From: Perkinsus chesapeaki
Lineage: Eukaryota; Perkinsozoa; Perkinsida; Perkinsidae
NCBI GenBank assembly: GCA_013115145.1
Contig: JAAPAO010000167.1
Span: forward strand, 1-51,002
Reading direction: 5' to 3'
Length of the DNA: 51,002 nucleotides
Within the stretch, counting starts at the first letter, position 1. Every line of letters begins with the position of its first letter. The translations under genes were made by a program, and so were the position numbers. Shown piece by piece: positions 1-20,798 of this stretch. The notes under the pieces were generated by a model. It made no database searches and was not told where the DNA came from. It was given only the letters and a program-made list of their open reading frames with translations.

Positions 1-441
1 TCACCATGATGCTCTTAATAAAACCGCTAGTGAAGCTGAGAATGATAACCTCCCCTATGTAACAACTCAAAGGCACTTGGCATTGAATGGGGACTCGCTC
101 TATACGAGATGCTGGAAACCATAATATGGAACAGCGCGTATGCGGTACACTTCGGGACGAAGCTTTCCGCTAGTAAGGAATACAAATGCAATAGTAATGC
201 TGAAACAGGAATCTTGGGATGTACTAAACTCCGATTACTATGTCGCGAAAGGAATGCTAGCACTGCTTGTACTGCAGCTGCGCTACGACATATAAACCAG
301 AATGAACATCCTTTGATAATATGATATGTATGCGCATTGATGCATCAGACATAGAGAAATAACACAAGAGTAGGACTGAATGTCCATACACATAAATCAC
401 TTCATATCCGATACTTCAGTAGCGCTGGTGAAGGTTGAGGT

Positions 442-1041
442 TTAAGCAACAGAAATCTTTTCAAAGTTGCCGAGCTTGCCGGGGAGATCATAACCGGGAA
501 TGTTGGGATGAACCTTGCACATCTCGACATCCTCCGGAGTTCTCTTGGCGATCATACTCATGGGGCATTTGCCAGTCTGGGGGCCATCCTCGGCACGGGA
601 GTCGACGAAGGGGCCATAGACAGACATGAAGACGCACAAACCGTGAATGTAGTCACGAACGAAATCCTTAGGCAACTTGAACTCCTCGCAAGCCTTGAGC
701 TGACAGAACACCCAACGGTTTCTTTGGGCCTTGGTGAAGCCAGCACCAATATAACCGGCCTCCTTGGGGGCGTCGGCTCTTAGAGGACAGTTCTGGGCCT
801 TACGATGCATAGCGTTGATCATCTTAGTGCCACCACGCTTGTCCATCTCATCGGTGAGACCAAGTTGGTTGAAGAACCAACGGCAGAACATAAGGTAATG
901 GGGCTCGTTCTTATCTTCGTACAAAACCGAAAGAATGGGATCAGCAAACGATAACTCGTAGAAACGCTTGGCAACTGCCTCAAAAGGCGCGCAACCGCCA
1001 ACACGGTCCACCAAACCATCGGGGAATAGCTTCATAACCAT
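442..1041 (-). CDS. Group II truncated haemoglobin, copy 1 (intronless)
   Basis: Single uninterrupted 199-aa ORF. The order of landmarks fits a 2-on-2 truncated haemoglobin of group II: an N-terminal RVGG turn (13-16), a KRFY segment with Tyr28 in the B10 position, a GGTKMINAMH segment whose His79 is the likely proximal haem ligand (F8), and Trp110 in the G8 position typical of group II. About 200 aa is long for the family (usually 120-140); the surplus is an insert after His79 (about 82-100) and a C-terminal tail. Likely role by family: cytosolic O2, NO or sulfide chemistry. The start ATG at 1041 is followed by a second ATG two codons on. A CTTCTGTAG acceptor-like site lies about 30 bp upstream and could take a trans-spliced leader (inference). 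It has no introns, unlike its neighbours. Near-duplicate of 2264-2863. Confidence 0.85.
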   Translation of the reverse strand: MVMKLFPDGLVDRVGGCAPFEAVAKRFYELSFADPILSVLYEDKNEPHYLMFCRWFFNQLGLTDEMDKRGGTKMINAMHRKAQNCPLRADAPKEAGYIGAGFTKAQRNRWVFCQLKACEEFKLPKDFVRDYIHGLCVFMSVYGPFVDSRAEDGPQTGKCPMSMIAKRTPEDVEMCKVHPNIPGYDLPGKLGNFEKISVA

Positions 1042-2263
1042 TTTTGAGGGTTGAAAGAGAGTAACGAAGTAACTACAGAAGAACCGATTGAGTATCCGAG
1101 AAAGAAGACATATAATGCTCGAGCGGCGACAGGACGACTTAGCGAAGCGCCGCTAGTGAATTTCGTGCAGTTTTATTGCAAAGGAGACGGTCAAGTACAC
1201 AACTTCATGATTCTTTTAGTCCTAAGTCCCTGTGGGATAATAGGCAATGGATGTGGTATGGTGTATACTTGTTAATACGAGGACTAACTTAGGGAAAGGG
1301 CTAGCGTATCCCTGTTACAATAATCTACTGTTGACAGCCTTTTCGCAAATTAATCACAAGAAATACGAGAGAAAAGACTCAGGCAGGATTTGAACCCACG
1401 ACTCCCACAGCCGAAGTTCCGCTGCAATAGAAAGTCGTGGATATTCTCATTCTCAAAAGCCTATGAATAAACGTGGGTTTGGGGAGTATCCCGGCGAAGC
1501 TATTATTCGGAAGGTTTGATGCTGTATGTTTAGTAAGGATTGTTTCTTGTGCGAAGAATGCTAGGGAGAAATCTAGAAATGGACAGTATTAATACCACGT
1601 CATGATAATCTAATTAATGCCCCAGCATTGATTTAAATCCTAAGGGGAGCTTGAGCAGGCCTAATAGTGGGCTCTGAGTGAAAGCACAGGGTAGAAGAAC
1701 TAAATCACTCAACGCCGGAGCTGAGAGTCAAGGATAAAGGCAACAGGCTTTCTCTACTTGAACAACTGAAGTACACGATTCACGTAACATAAAGTCTTCG
1801 TGACGAAGTGGCGTTTCTGAGCCTTTGATTATATTTTTGAACAAGCTATCTTAGTATTAACGTCCCGTTAATGAATGGCTTGTATCTAACGTAACGTTCG
1901 AGAAATTATCAGCCCAGCTTGAAGCCCACACTGGCAAGTGATGATACTTTTGTTAAATAAAGGATAACCCTGCAACGTCCAGATTAAGTCTTGGGTGAAG
2001 CGAAAACGTAGTTGATTTACAATAAAGAAAAGAAACATGCACTGAAACTCGATTATTGAAAAAGGTATGCATTGACGGTATCAGTAATACCACAACGACG
2101 ACAGCAAGGAAAGTTAATACCACAAAATATGATATATAGGGGTACCAGGCAAACGATTATAACATGAAAAAAGGTGTAACGACGGCGGTGGATCCGGCAA
2201 ACCAATAATGGATGTCATCTAGTCCCAAAGGGGACACAATCACACAATAGCTCGGCCTTGCAC
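1042..2263. other. Intergenic spacer between the globin copies
   Basis: No convincing exon on either strand. The only structure seen is a tRNA T-arm-like stretch at 1382-1400, in the orientation opposite to those in the introns further along the window. The globin sequence similarity does not continue into this spacer. Confidence 0.5.
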
Positions 2264-2863
2264 TCATACTGCGGTAATCTTCTCGAAGTTGCCAAGCTTG
2301 CCGGGGAGATCGTAACCCATAATATTAGGATGGATCTTGGCCATCTCAACATCCTCCGGAGTTCTCTTGGCGATCATACTCATGGGGCATTTGCCAGTCT
2401 GGGGGCCATCCTCGGCACGAGAGTCGACGAAGGGGCCATAGACAGACATGAAAACGCACAAACCGTGAATGTAGTCACGAACGAAATCCTTGGGCAACTT
2501 GAACTCCTCGCAAGCCTTGAGCTGACAGAACACCCAACGGTTTTTTTGGGCCTTGGTGAAGCCAGCACCAATATAACCGGCCTCCTTGGGGGCGTCGGCT
2601 CTTAGAGGACAGTTCTGGGCCTTACGATGCATAGCGTTGATCATCTTAGTGCCACCACGCTTGTCCATCTCATCGGTGAGACCAAGTTGGTTGAAGAACC
2701 AACGGCAGAACATAAGGTAATGGGGCTCGTTCTTATCTTCGTACAAAACCGAAAGAATGGGATCAGCAAACGATAACTCGTAGAAACGCTTGGCAACTCC
2801 CTCAAAAGGCGCGCAACCGCCAACACGGTCCACCAAACCATCGGGGAATAGCTTCATAGTCAT
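2264..2863 (-). CDS. Group II truncated haemoglobin, copy 2 (intronless)
   Basis: 199 aa, same domain order and ligands as the copy at 442-1041 (Tyr28, His79, Trp110). An in-frame upstream ATG at 2890 exists, but I start at 2863 because the similarity to copy 1 begins exactly there and the nine preceding residues are not shared. The proteins differ at about ten positions, mostly in the last 35 residues (for example MCKVHPNIPG versus MAKIHPNIMG, and the last three residues). Over the central 500 bp only a handful of bases differ, including synonymous sites, whereas the 3' 80 bp and both flanks diverge sharply. That patchiness looks like gene conversion or very recent copying limited to the coding region. 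A CTTCTTCAG acceptor-like site lies upstream. Confidence 0.85.
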   Translation of the reverse strand: MTMKLFPDGLVDRVGGCAPFEGVAKRFYELSFADPILSVLYEDKNEPHYLMFCRWFFNQLGLTDEMDKRGGTKMINAMHRKAQNCPLRADAPKEAGYIGAGFTKAQKNRWVFCQLKACEEFKLPKDFVRDYIHGLCVFMSVYGPFVDSRAEDGPQTGKCPMSMIAKRTPEDVEMAKIHPNIMGYDLPGKLGNFEKITAV

Positions 2864-3358
2864 TTTAAATAGATTGATGAATGAAAACACTAATAATCTG
2901 AAGAAGTGAATTTAAAATGTTTCATAGCATACCACTATCTTGCACGGTACTAGTTACTAGTAGTACCCACTCAGCCAAGCGGGACAGAATAACACAAATT
3001 TGTCACGTGGATATGACTGTGACAAAGATACCCTTGAGTGCGGCAGAACAACATTCTATACCCATCTATTCCAGAAGTGCATTTTCAACTGATTCATATC
3101 GAGTTCACTCTCATCCTTATCTCGATTTCGCGGAACCATAGTGTGGCGATCTAGGGCATACTAGATCACTAAACGGGTGAATGAAAATAGCTATGGATGC
3201 TTTAGCCTCGGTAAAACAGACCGCTGCTGCGGCGAAGTCCGGGTGAGGTGACCCGTGGTAGAAAAGTGGACAGGCTCAACAAAAGACAAGATTGGGTGTT
3301 TCACAGCCAACAACAATTAACATCGTAACTCCGGCATGAAGGAGCAAAGAGAAAATCA
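2864..3358. other. Intergenic
   Basis: Upstream region of globin copy 2 and downstream of the 3359-4385 gene. I see no exon or repeat here. Confidence 0.4.
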
Positions 3359-4385
3359 CTAAGCCATCAAAAACGAAAGTATCACTCTGACCGATCGATC
3401 CTTTTTCAGGATCTTCGTCGCCTTCTCCCAGTCGAAGTCGTGTGAATCTTCCAAAGCATCGATGGCCTCGCCGTATAGGATTAGCTGCTCTACGGGGTCG
3501 CTTGCCGTTCGCGTACGTCTCACGAGATCACGCAGCTTTTCCAGGCTCACGTTCTTGCGCTTTTGAGGAAGCCTAACAAAAATGAGACCACTCTTACCGG
3601 AAACCTCGAACATAGCGGAAGTGCTCACACTTGATCCTAAGTTGTCGCTTACCGAGACGAGAGGCGTAAACGGAAAGGGACGTATTTATTTTGGTGGAGT
3701 ACCATCGCCAGTTTCAATGTGCCAGAGCTAACCTGCACACGATAGAGCAGGCTGGATCTCCAGGTGCAAGAATTAGCGAATTAGGAAGTCTCACCTCGGA
3801 GCTGACAACTGCTATGAAGTCAGAAGATTTGATAGTGGCAGCGTCATCACGAGCCCTCTCGCGAAGGATGAGCGCGGTTTCCTCAGTTCTAAACCTTCTG
3901 AGCGGACGGTACGAAAGCGCCTGTGTCTCTATTATTTTTGCCACGTCCGAACGATCAGCAACAGCAAGCTCGTTAGACTTCGCAGAGCTTCTGGCTGAAC
4001 GATCTTTCTGTATCTGTTCCTGGGCCCATTTCTCGAGTTGCGTTGTACAGTTGGCGAGCTCAGATTTCCAACTAACGAAAGCATCATTAGCTCCGAGGAA
4101 GAGGTCCATTTGGTAACCTTCTCCGTATCTATAAGAGCCGTATGATACCACAGATCTCGAATAGTGAGGTTCACGGCTCATTCCATGAATAGATGTAGTC
4201 CAACACGTATTTAGAGTGCTCGGTATCCCAGCTAGCTCCAGCCGTAATAACCTGGTCCTGTTCGTAAAAAGTCGAACAGGTTTCCTGAAGACACATGTAG
4301 GTGTTTTTATGTCAAGTGGCTTTTCTCGCACCTGTAATGCGGAGGTTGCCTTCACCACAGCAGGGGCTAAGAGAAGGCCAATCAT
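3359..4385 (-). CDS. Predicted secreted protein, function unknown (5 exons, 263 aa)
   Basis: Exons 4385-4332, 4284-4175, 4128-3795, 3732-3653, 3572-3359. All introns are GT-AG, phases agree at every junction and the total (792 nt) divides by three. Exon 1 encodes only a signal peptide (MIGLLLAPAVVKATSALQ), so the protein should enter the secretory pathway. The mature part starts with a Cys- and aromatic-rich stretch, then a charged, probably helical region around WAQEQIQKDRS, and ends with a basic/acidic helical tail (KNVSLEKLRDLVRRT). In-frame ATGs upstream at 4424 and 4412 would lengthen the N-terminus; I chose the one giving a clean signal peptide. I do not recognise the family. It lies 238 bp downstream of the stop of CHD copy 1, on the same strand. 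Confidence 0.6.
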
Positions 4386-4622
4386 CTGTAGCTCGATTGT
4401 TAATCGAGTCATTAATAGTATCATTATATTATTCAATTAACGGATAAAATTGTTCGCCTCTGTTATGTTTTCCATCGGGTGTCTCGTTCCTTTTCGCTGC
4501 GCCCGTACGATAACTTTCGACAACACAAGCCACCGTCGCAAATGCTGCAATTTATTACTACAAATAGCAATAGTGTAATAGTAAGGTACGTCTATACTAC
4601 AGGAAATAACGTTTCAGCAGAT

Positions 4623-14221
<9,599 letters not shown>

Positions 14222-14670
14222 CGGCTAATAATATAGCCGTCTCTTATTTGTCCACAAACCCAACACGGAGCGTCGATGCCAGAAACAATCGTATGACAAA
14301 GGATGAACAAATAAGTTCTCAAGGATGCAGCAGTCACGTCACGCAGCGCAATTCCCTTCACATTTCCTCAAATCGATCGAGTGATCGATAAAGATTCCCC
14401 ACCTTTTGTTCACTCCCTATCATCTAGACCAGCCCCCCTCCTTGCCGCGCTCTCCAAGTCGTAATCACCAATCTCTAGGTTGGCATACCGACCCTAAACT
14501 TGATGCATCATACCTCACCTCACCGGTCGGTCACCAAGTGCTGCACGCATGCGCACGAATAGCGCTCCCTGCGCGCCGTGCGCAGCAATAACAGCACAAC
14601 AATCAATCAGACCGAATAATAACCAATATACAGGTTAAGATTGAATATACAACCAATGCAAACCGCTCAC
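14222..14670. other. Spacer upstream of CHD copy 1
   Basis: Presumed promoter and 5' UTR of CHD copy 1, and the 3' part of the next minus-strand gene. It contains the palindrome at 14372-14389 and the GCACGCATGCGCACG block at 14542-14557. No firm exon seen. Confidence 0.35.
14372..14389. repeat. Palindrome ATCGATC-GAGT-GATCGAT
   Basis: One of three copies of ATCGATC-N4-GATCGAT in the window (also 18862-18879 and 49103-49120). Confidence 0.65.
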
Positions 14671-15905
14671 CTGTGTGGAAGTCTTCATCCGCAGCTGTTG
14701 TGCCCCAGCGCACCACAGAGTGTATGTCAGTAGCCACAAACAGGCGACAATCACCAATATACCCGATACGATCACCCAACGTTGCATCTCAGGCTCTGAA
14801 AAGTGTACATTCATTCTTGTTGAGACATTCACCTTCACTTAAGAAACAATCAACTTCCGCCGAAACGCTCACAGCACCCATCGGTCGGTGGCACCCCACC
14901 AAGAGGGCAGGCCCGCACACACCGGCACGCGCGTCTCACACAGCTAACTGCTAAGATTGACTATCCCCATCATGAACAACCATCTAATCCGACTTGTAGA
15001 TATGAAAAAGTAACGGTCATGGTGAATTGATGTACGTCAATTTCGCTCGCCCGAATGATCGATTTGACAGCGTATAGTGCAATACATGCTTAATCACGAA
15101 AAACGACTCTACTCACTTGATGGCAAGTTCTCGCTTGATCCTGTCGTATCCTGAAAAAAAGGAGAATGGCGTGTCATGGATGAAGGCTTTGCACTCTAAA
15201 GGCAGGATATTAATGCGTCTATAATATCCACGGGAAGTCACTCGTCACCATCTTGGTGTACAAGTCATCAAACTCACTAGAGCGGAGAGAAGGACAAGTT
15301 AGCATCACATTCGCCTAGCCGACACCTCAGGACCAATCCTAACGGACAGCGCGACACTTCAACGTGCATCGATAATTGTTGATCGATTTTTGCCACATAG
15401 CTATAACGTATCACAAGCTACTTCTGACGCTTGAGACAATATCAAATGCCATCTCATTGAGCGAAACTCATCACACTGTACGATTCACACATACGTTGTT
15501 ACTATCCAAAGACACAATATCCTACATATTCACCACACTGCATGCGACGCATGCTTGACCTTTCCCAACAGGAATACGAGCCAACCAGTTTGCGCAGCTA
15601 GCGCGCGCCCGGTTAATCGATTTCAGCACGCATTTCTTACCAAAATATCTGCAGTGGGGTCCTTTAGGCTTCTCACAGCCGCTTGACAAGTAGCTGAAAC
15701 ATTTAATGGTGATTTGAACTCCGAAGCCGACTTACCGTCCTCATCTGGCGTTGTCCACTCCGCACGCTTACTTGTTTTACCTGCACTTGTTACCGCGCAC
15801 CGACATATAGGGGGAGTCGTGCCCTCCGGGACTAAAGCGAGAGGTGGATTGTGCGTATGGCAGGCGGCCCAGTCGGTGAGGAGAAGATAATTGGCGGCAT
15901 TTTTA
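14671..15905 (-). CDS. Exons of an unidentified membrane protein (partial model)
   Basis: Likely exons: up to about 15905-15736 (contains NYLLLTDWAACHTHNPPLAL and a Cys-rich PPICRC), 15693-15641, 15276-15249, 15195-15117 (CKAFIHDTPFSFFSGYDRIK) and about 14825-14671. The last holds a strong transmembrane helix (WVIVSGILVIVACLWLLTY) followed by a basic residue cluster. Splice sites are GT-AG and two of the junctions keep phase, but I could not phase the whole chain, so the start, the end and even whether this is one gene are open. An additional exon may lie near 16.2-16.1 kb. Family not recognised. A candidate stop is not resolved. Confidence 0.35.
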
Positions 15906-16346
15906 CGAGATCGCTCAAGATTTTTTTATTCACAATAGTTGTTCAAGTTGGCGCCAATACGAAACCGAGACCAACTAACCAAGATACTTCAACGGTGGTG
16001 AAACGGTGCCGACTCACTGTTCTCTATTAGACATATCTTGTGGTCATGATTCCCACCAGAGGCCTCCGCAGGACAACTGATCTGATAATGACAGGAGATT
16101 GAAGGCAGGGGGGATATACGCCTGTGTCGCCGAGGCGGCGCGCCGCGGCGTCGGGCAATGTTTTTTCGCGAACTTTCAATTGAAGAAATATACGAAAGAA
16201 ATCAATCTGATAGATGGGCTGGCGCACTGACACGGAATTTCGTTAGTCTCGAGTGAAGTCCATGAAAGTTGAGCAAGCAGTATCTCTTCGGTACCAATTG
16301 ATTAAAAATAATATAATATTCACAATATAGTAGAAATGGCGTCCAT

Positions 16347-17244
16347 CTATGCGCCGCGATTGGATATCAAACGACGACCAGTATGACCGAGCTGAACAAC
16401 TGATCACGTTCTTAAACATACTCCAGAAGGAATGGATAAGGAGCTTGCTACCTTCGACCGTCTTTACACTCACTTGAAATTGTGCTTCGCTCCGTCGAGA
16501 TATTTGCTTTATTTTCCCGGTAGCTGGAGTCGGCCCACACCCTTCCATCGCGACTGCTGCGTATTCGCCGAAACTAGCTCCTGCAAAAATGCAATCACCT
16601 CCCATTAAAAAATTGCTCTCCAAGAAAAGTTTGCCTAGCAAACTCCATAAATGACATTGGACGGTGGTAGTAAATGCAGTACCGCAACGTATCCTTAGCA
16701 TATCTTTGCGCACTGCGAAGAATTTGACACTCTGAAATTCAGAGTCTGGATGCAACAGCGAGTTAAATATGCGTTGACCCCGGAAGCAATCGCGAAACAG
16801 GAAAGTGATAAGGGGAATTCTGGGATTGGTGGCGAGGCGAACCCGAATGCACCCATCTCCGAGCTGAGTCTCAAATACCATATATCCTACAATAACAAGA
16901 ATAAATCATTATATAATTAGTTATATAAAACTGATATCCAGCCTCCCACAAAAACAGTAAAACCGATCAACATTCGGCGAACACGCTCAAAGCAACAAAA
17001 AGCGCAAGGAGCGGGCAAACTCACCTAGGCCGGCATTCTTGAGGTTAATTTGCATATTGCCATCCGACTCGCTGCTACAAGTGACCCTCCGGATCTCCAG
17101 CCCAGCTTTATGCAAGGCATGTCGTATCCTTCGATAGTTGCGATGCACCTGAAGCCGCAGGTTCAATTCCCGCCACCGGGATGTTCTTACTATTCCTGGT
17201 ATCTCCTTGGGTGGTGAGTAAAAGCCCCCAGATTCACTGCCGAT
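16347..17244 (-). CDS. Unidentified protein, 3' part of gene (4 exons seen)
   Basis: Exons 17244-17191, 17148-17025, 16886-16474 and 16391-16347 (stop TAG). Phases agree at all three introns. The 413-bp exon encodes a stretch with several Cys and hydrophobic runs (LITFLFRDCFRG; FTTTVQCHLWSLLGKLF). No family recognised and no clear membrane helix. The N-terminus is not resolved; further exons may lie between 17.25 and 17.5 kb. The first intron, 17149-17190, carries a T-arm-like motif. Confidence 0.5.
17149..17190 (-). repeat. 42-bp intron carrying tRNA T-arm-like motif
   Basis: The motif (17157-17173) in gene sense is GCGGG-AATTGAA-CCTGC, a 5-bp stem with one G.U pair and a 7-base loop. It ends ten bases before the CTTCAG acceptor. 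Confidence 0.65.
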
Positions 17245-17900
17245 CTGAAGAGAGAAGAAGTAGCAAAAAGTCGATTTCTGAGTGCTATACACCCAGCAGT
17301 GCCCTCATCTCCCTCGAGCTGAGTGGTATTAAGCCGCACGCTATGGCTAAAGTCACTTGCCATTCCTATATAATTCGCTCAATTGTAGGCTGCCACGTAA
17401 ATCGACAAGTGATTCGGTTTTCAAGGCCACTTAATATATCCCTTAACCAGAAGGCATGGAGCTGGCGTGTGGCAGGAAGATGTGATGAGGGCTCTCATAG
17501 CGCGGTGACTGGCGAGCGCGCATGAGTAGCTATGTGTTTGCGTGCACCCAGTTCACTGGTCCTTATATGTAGCTATCTGACTCAAGTCTCAGTTACAGTT
17601 TGATCAAACGGTTACCCTTGCGTTTGTTATATGGTGCTACCCGATCCTCCCGATCCGACCGATTCCTCCATGTAAATTGCAGAGCGTAGATCACAGCTAA
17701 TAATGGATCGCTATGGAGAAAGCACACTTCAACTTAAGATATTCCTTATTGTGGAGAGTGCATGCATCACAGAGCGTTCAGTAATTCGGACACAGTAGAT
17801 TACCATTTAACTACGCCCGCGGCGCAGCGTAAAGGAGTGTCACCCGTAAAAAATGTGCGTGTGATTGCAACTTTTCAATGCCAATAATACTAGCACTATA
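17245..17900. other. Region without a supported gene
   Basis: Could hold the 3' exons of the carboxypeptidase or the 5' exons of the 16347-17244 gene. I cannot phase any exon here. Confidence 0.3.
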
Positions 17901-18257
17901 CATTCTCAGTTCCACTCGGCCACATATCCACACAGTGTTCCTCCCGCTTTCCGAGCCATCTCAGAGGGGTTCCCCAGGGACAAATTGGAGCCCAGCAGGG
18001 TGATGCTGTGGATCAGTGGTCAATGAAGTTTACAGGTTGTACCGCGCCCGCGATGATCTACCTCACGGAGTAGCTGTATGATACAAATCACCCCATCTTA
18101 AGGGCGATCTTCAACCACAAAAAACATTTTTCATCTTAAAAAATTCAAATTCGCCCTCAACTTCGCATTGTTCACTTCATCAGCTAATGCGTCACTCCCT
18201 TGAGAACCGGCAAAAACATATGAAGTTGGACAATGGGGAAGAGCCCTGAATGCCTAC

Positions 18258-20544
18258 CTCTGGTGACATGCTCATTATTCCGTGTACTCCATAAAACCAG
18301 TCATCACTTTCACCAGTCGCAGTGTACCTACCATAAAAATCTTACGTACTAGATTCCCAATAGACGGACTTGAGACCTTAGTGGTAGACTTGGGGAGAAT
18401 CAATCTATCGTGGTATTATCCATAATAGCTGATATTTATACTTGGCAAGAGGTCACTAAGTAAGGCTTTCAAAATTTTAGATAAAACTACTACTTTATAA
18501 CTTTAGATAAAACTACGTACTACTTTAAAAATTTAGACTACTTTAAAGATAGACTTGAGAGATATACTTTATAAATAGGTTATCAATAATAAGCTGCCAA
18601 ACTGGACGCGATACGTTTTCAATAAGCTCACATCATCTTTCCACCAATCTCCGTACCATGTATACTCACAACGAATAACAACATTAACTCTTTCTCAACA
18701 TATTTACACATAGTGTGGGAGGCGGGCCGCCAGTTCTTCCAAGACTCACCCGAGAAGCTTGTCAGCTGGTCCATAACGCTCGAACTCAAATACTTCCGCT
18801 AATTCTTGAAATGCAGCTTCATCATCAACTGGGAGAGGAGCCTTACCCTAATATAAATGATATCGATCGCGTGATCGATTTAAGCATAGCTTACTGTCTT
18901 CGCATAATTATACGGATACGTTAGCATCGAGCCGTACGAGTGGAAATTCAGCGCTATATGAAATTGCCTATCTTCCACCATTTTTTTAAGCGCCTGCGTT
19001 TCCGGCTCGCTGAAAGGCTCTGTTCCAGCGTACCTATCGCAGAGGTTTGTGAACAGTGAAGCGACGCTACCCGCAGGGAATACTAAATGAAAGCAATAGA
19101 GCTCTAAGCGAGCCGCTTCGGAGGGAAAGCCCAATAAAAGATTGAGACCCTATTTCACATACCGTACAAGCATTCAACTTCACCATCTTGAAGCGCTCTA
19201 CTAATCCGAGAGCGGTTGATACCCGAGCACACTCAACCCGCACAGGTTCGATTCCCACCTCCCAAACGATACTTACTCCTCACTGCATTTACCGTAATGA
19301 CCTGACCATTTATATCCAAAATTACGATTTAGATCAACACCGCTCTTCTCCTAAAAATGATACAGCGAACAATGTTTTTCCGAGACTGGCTGAGTCAGTA
19401 CTGCTGACTTATGTGAAACAACGCTCGTCAGCTAGCTTGATGAAAAGCGAAATTAAATGAGCTTCACTGCATTACCATGTTATGATAACCATAACCATTA
19501 TTCAGTTGGATTTCCTTTGCCTAAGCCTACTTCCTCGTTACCTCTCCCTGGCTTTCACATTCCTATCACCTCGAAGCCCACCAGTCTCCTATGTAGCATA
19601 AGACTGCGCTATATTAACGCTCAGGAAGGGTTCCTATAAATTATCCTGCCAGCCTCCGCTTGGCCCGCTCCGCGGTTTACGGCTGAAACTCCCTCATCGA
19701 ATGGATATTCCAGGGAGATCAGCAGAAAGTTCCCCATTTACGCCACGGTGATTGCGCTGTTATATCTCAACAGATCAAACAGCAGCTGCCAGATTGGTCT
19801 CAGATTTTAATCCTCCTACTGGTTTATTCGGGCAAGTATCTCGTCGATTCTTTCTTACGTCCCTCAGCTTCGGGTCCTCCACTGCGATATACCTGCAATA
19901 GGCCAATTTAAAAGTAATAAGATAGTGGCCATGTCGCTGAGGGCATTCCCACCTACTACTCACGGTAACATTTATATTCACAATTTTACCAGAGCCCAGC
20001 AGGTTTCGACAGCCTCAACCCGCCACAGAGATACCCTATAGCGGCTATTATGAGCCTGGTCGAGGGGGACAGATTGCACAAGTCAGAGTTACCGAAGCAA
20101 AACGTACGGTCATAAATTGTCATTATACTAAATAAAGTTCTATTTGATATCTGTAATTTTATTTTTCGTCCATTTCCCATACCGTTTCCTACCCATCCGG
20201 ATTAACAATCGGGACCACCCAGACCTCTCTAGTATTAATAAGATACACCGTGCGTGGATCCGCAGCTTTATAATCATCACAGAGCCTTCCAACAGTATAA
20301 AGGCTAATAGCCAAACCACCTAATAGAGACATCCTCCCTCCCCCTACAAAGCCTACTACCTGGCTCTCTGCTATGCATCAGACTTGTTACCATTAATCGA
20401 GGCTTTACCACCGATACAGGGGTATCATTCCTGGTAATGACGTAGGCGTAGATACGCCTGTGCTCAACCGATTCGCCTAACGGATCGACTAAGTGATGCC
20501 GTAAGACCAAGCCCTCATAAAATGTACCGAACAACTGTGTATCA
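18258..20544 (-). CDS. M14-family zinc carboxypeptidase (at least 8 exons; ends unresolved)
   Basis: Metallocarboxypeptidase that removes C-terminal residues. Exons: about 20544-20360, 20319-20193, 19892-19820, 19350-19277, 19033-18895, 18847-18750, 18327-18258; phases agree from 20360 down. In order: GESVEHRRIYAYVIT substrate/Zn-domain entry, LMHSREP with the HxxE zinc ligands, WVVPIVNPDGY, RKNRR, SGVDLNRNFGYKWSG, YAGTEPFSEPET, NFHSYG with the third zinc ligand (His), then ATGESDDWFYGVHGIMSMSPE. The final Glu sits where the family's catalytic Glu is expected, and GVHGI..SPE resembles plant- and protist-type M14 enzymes. N-terminus (signal or propeptide) and C-terminal exons below 18258 are not resolved; a possible last exon lies near 17.9 kb. 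The 5' end abuts a 52-bp minisatellite. Confidence 0.82.
18470..18560. repeat. AT-rich degenerate tandem repeat
   Basis: Repeated TTTAGATAAAACTAC / ACTACTTTA blocks inside the long carboxypeptidase intron 18328-18749. Confidence 0.5.
18862..18879. repeat. Palindrome ATCGATC-GCGT-GATCGAT in intron
   Basis: Lies inside the 47-bp carboxypeptidase intron 18848-18894, making up more than a third of it. Confidence 0.7.
19241..19259 (-). repeat. tRNA T-arm-like motif in intron
   Basis: GTGGG-AATCGAA-CCTGT in gene sense, near the 5' end of the carboxypeptidase intron 19034-19276. Confidence 0.55.
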
Positions 20545-20798
20545 CTAGTAACATATTTCCTATCAAACTCCTTTCTATTATATATCCTCCGTATCACTAG
20601 TAACATATTTCCTATCAATCTCCTTTCTATCATACATCCTCCGTATCACTAGTAACATATTTCCTGTCAAACTCCTTTCTATTATATATCCTCCGTATCA
20701 CTAGTAACATATTTCCTATCAAACTCCTTTCTATTATATCTCCTCCGTATCACTAGTAACATATTTCCTATCAAACTCCTTTCTATCATATCTCCTCC
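20539..20798. repeat. 52-bp minisatellite, 5 copies
   Basis: Units start at 20539, 20591, 20643, 20695 and 20747, each exactly 52 bp with a few substitutions, beginning GTATCACTAGTAACATATTT. Read on the minus strand each unit ends in a TTACTAG splice-acceptor-like sequence. The last one seems to be used by the carboxypeptidase exon at 20544. Related fragments occur near 42422-42456 and 49445-49467. Confidence 0.9.

Noticed and set aside
3637-3652. 16-bp intron
   Set aside because: A longer intron, 3573-3652, explains the frame with normal splice sites.
3691-4116. 141-aa plus-strand ORF
   Set aside because: Mirror of the phased exon 4128-3795 of the secreted-protein gene.
16484-16494. Further copy of the CGCTTCGCTCCG motif
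   Set aside because: It is only 11 bases and lies in a coding exon (ISRRSEAQF), so it is probably chance.
20539-20798. CRISPR array
   Set aside because: Units are contiguous near-identical repeats with no unique spacers, in a eukaryotic gene context.
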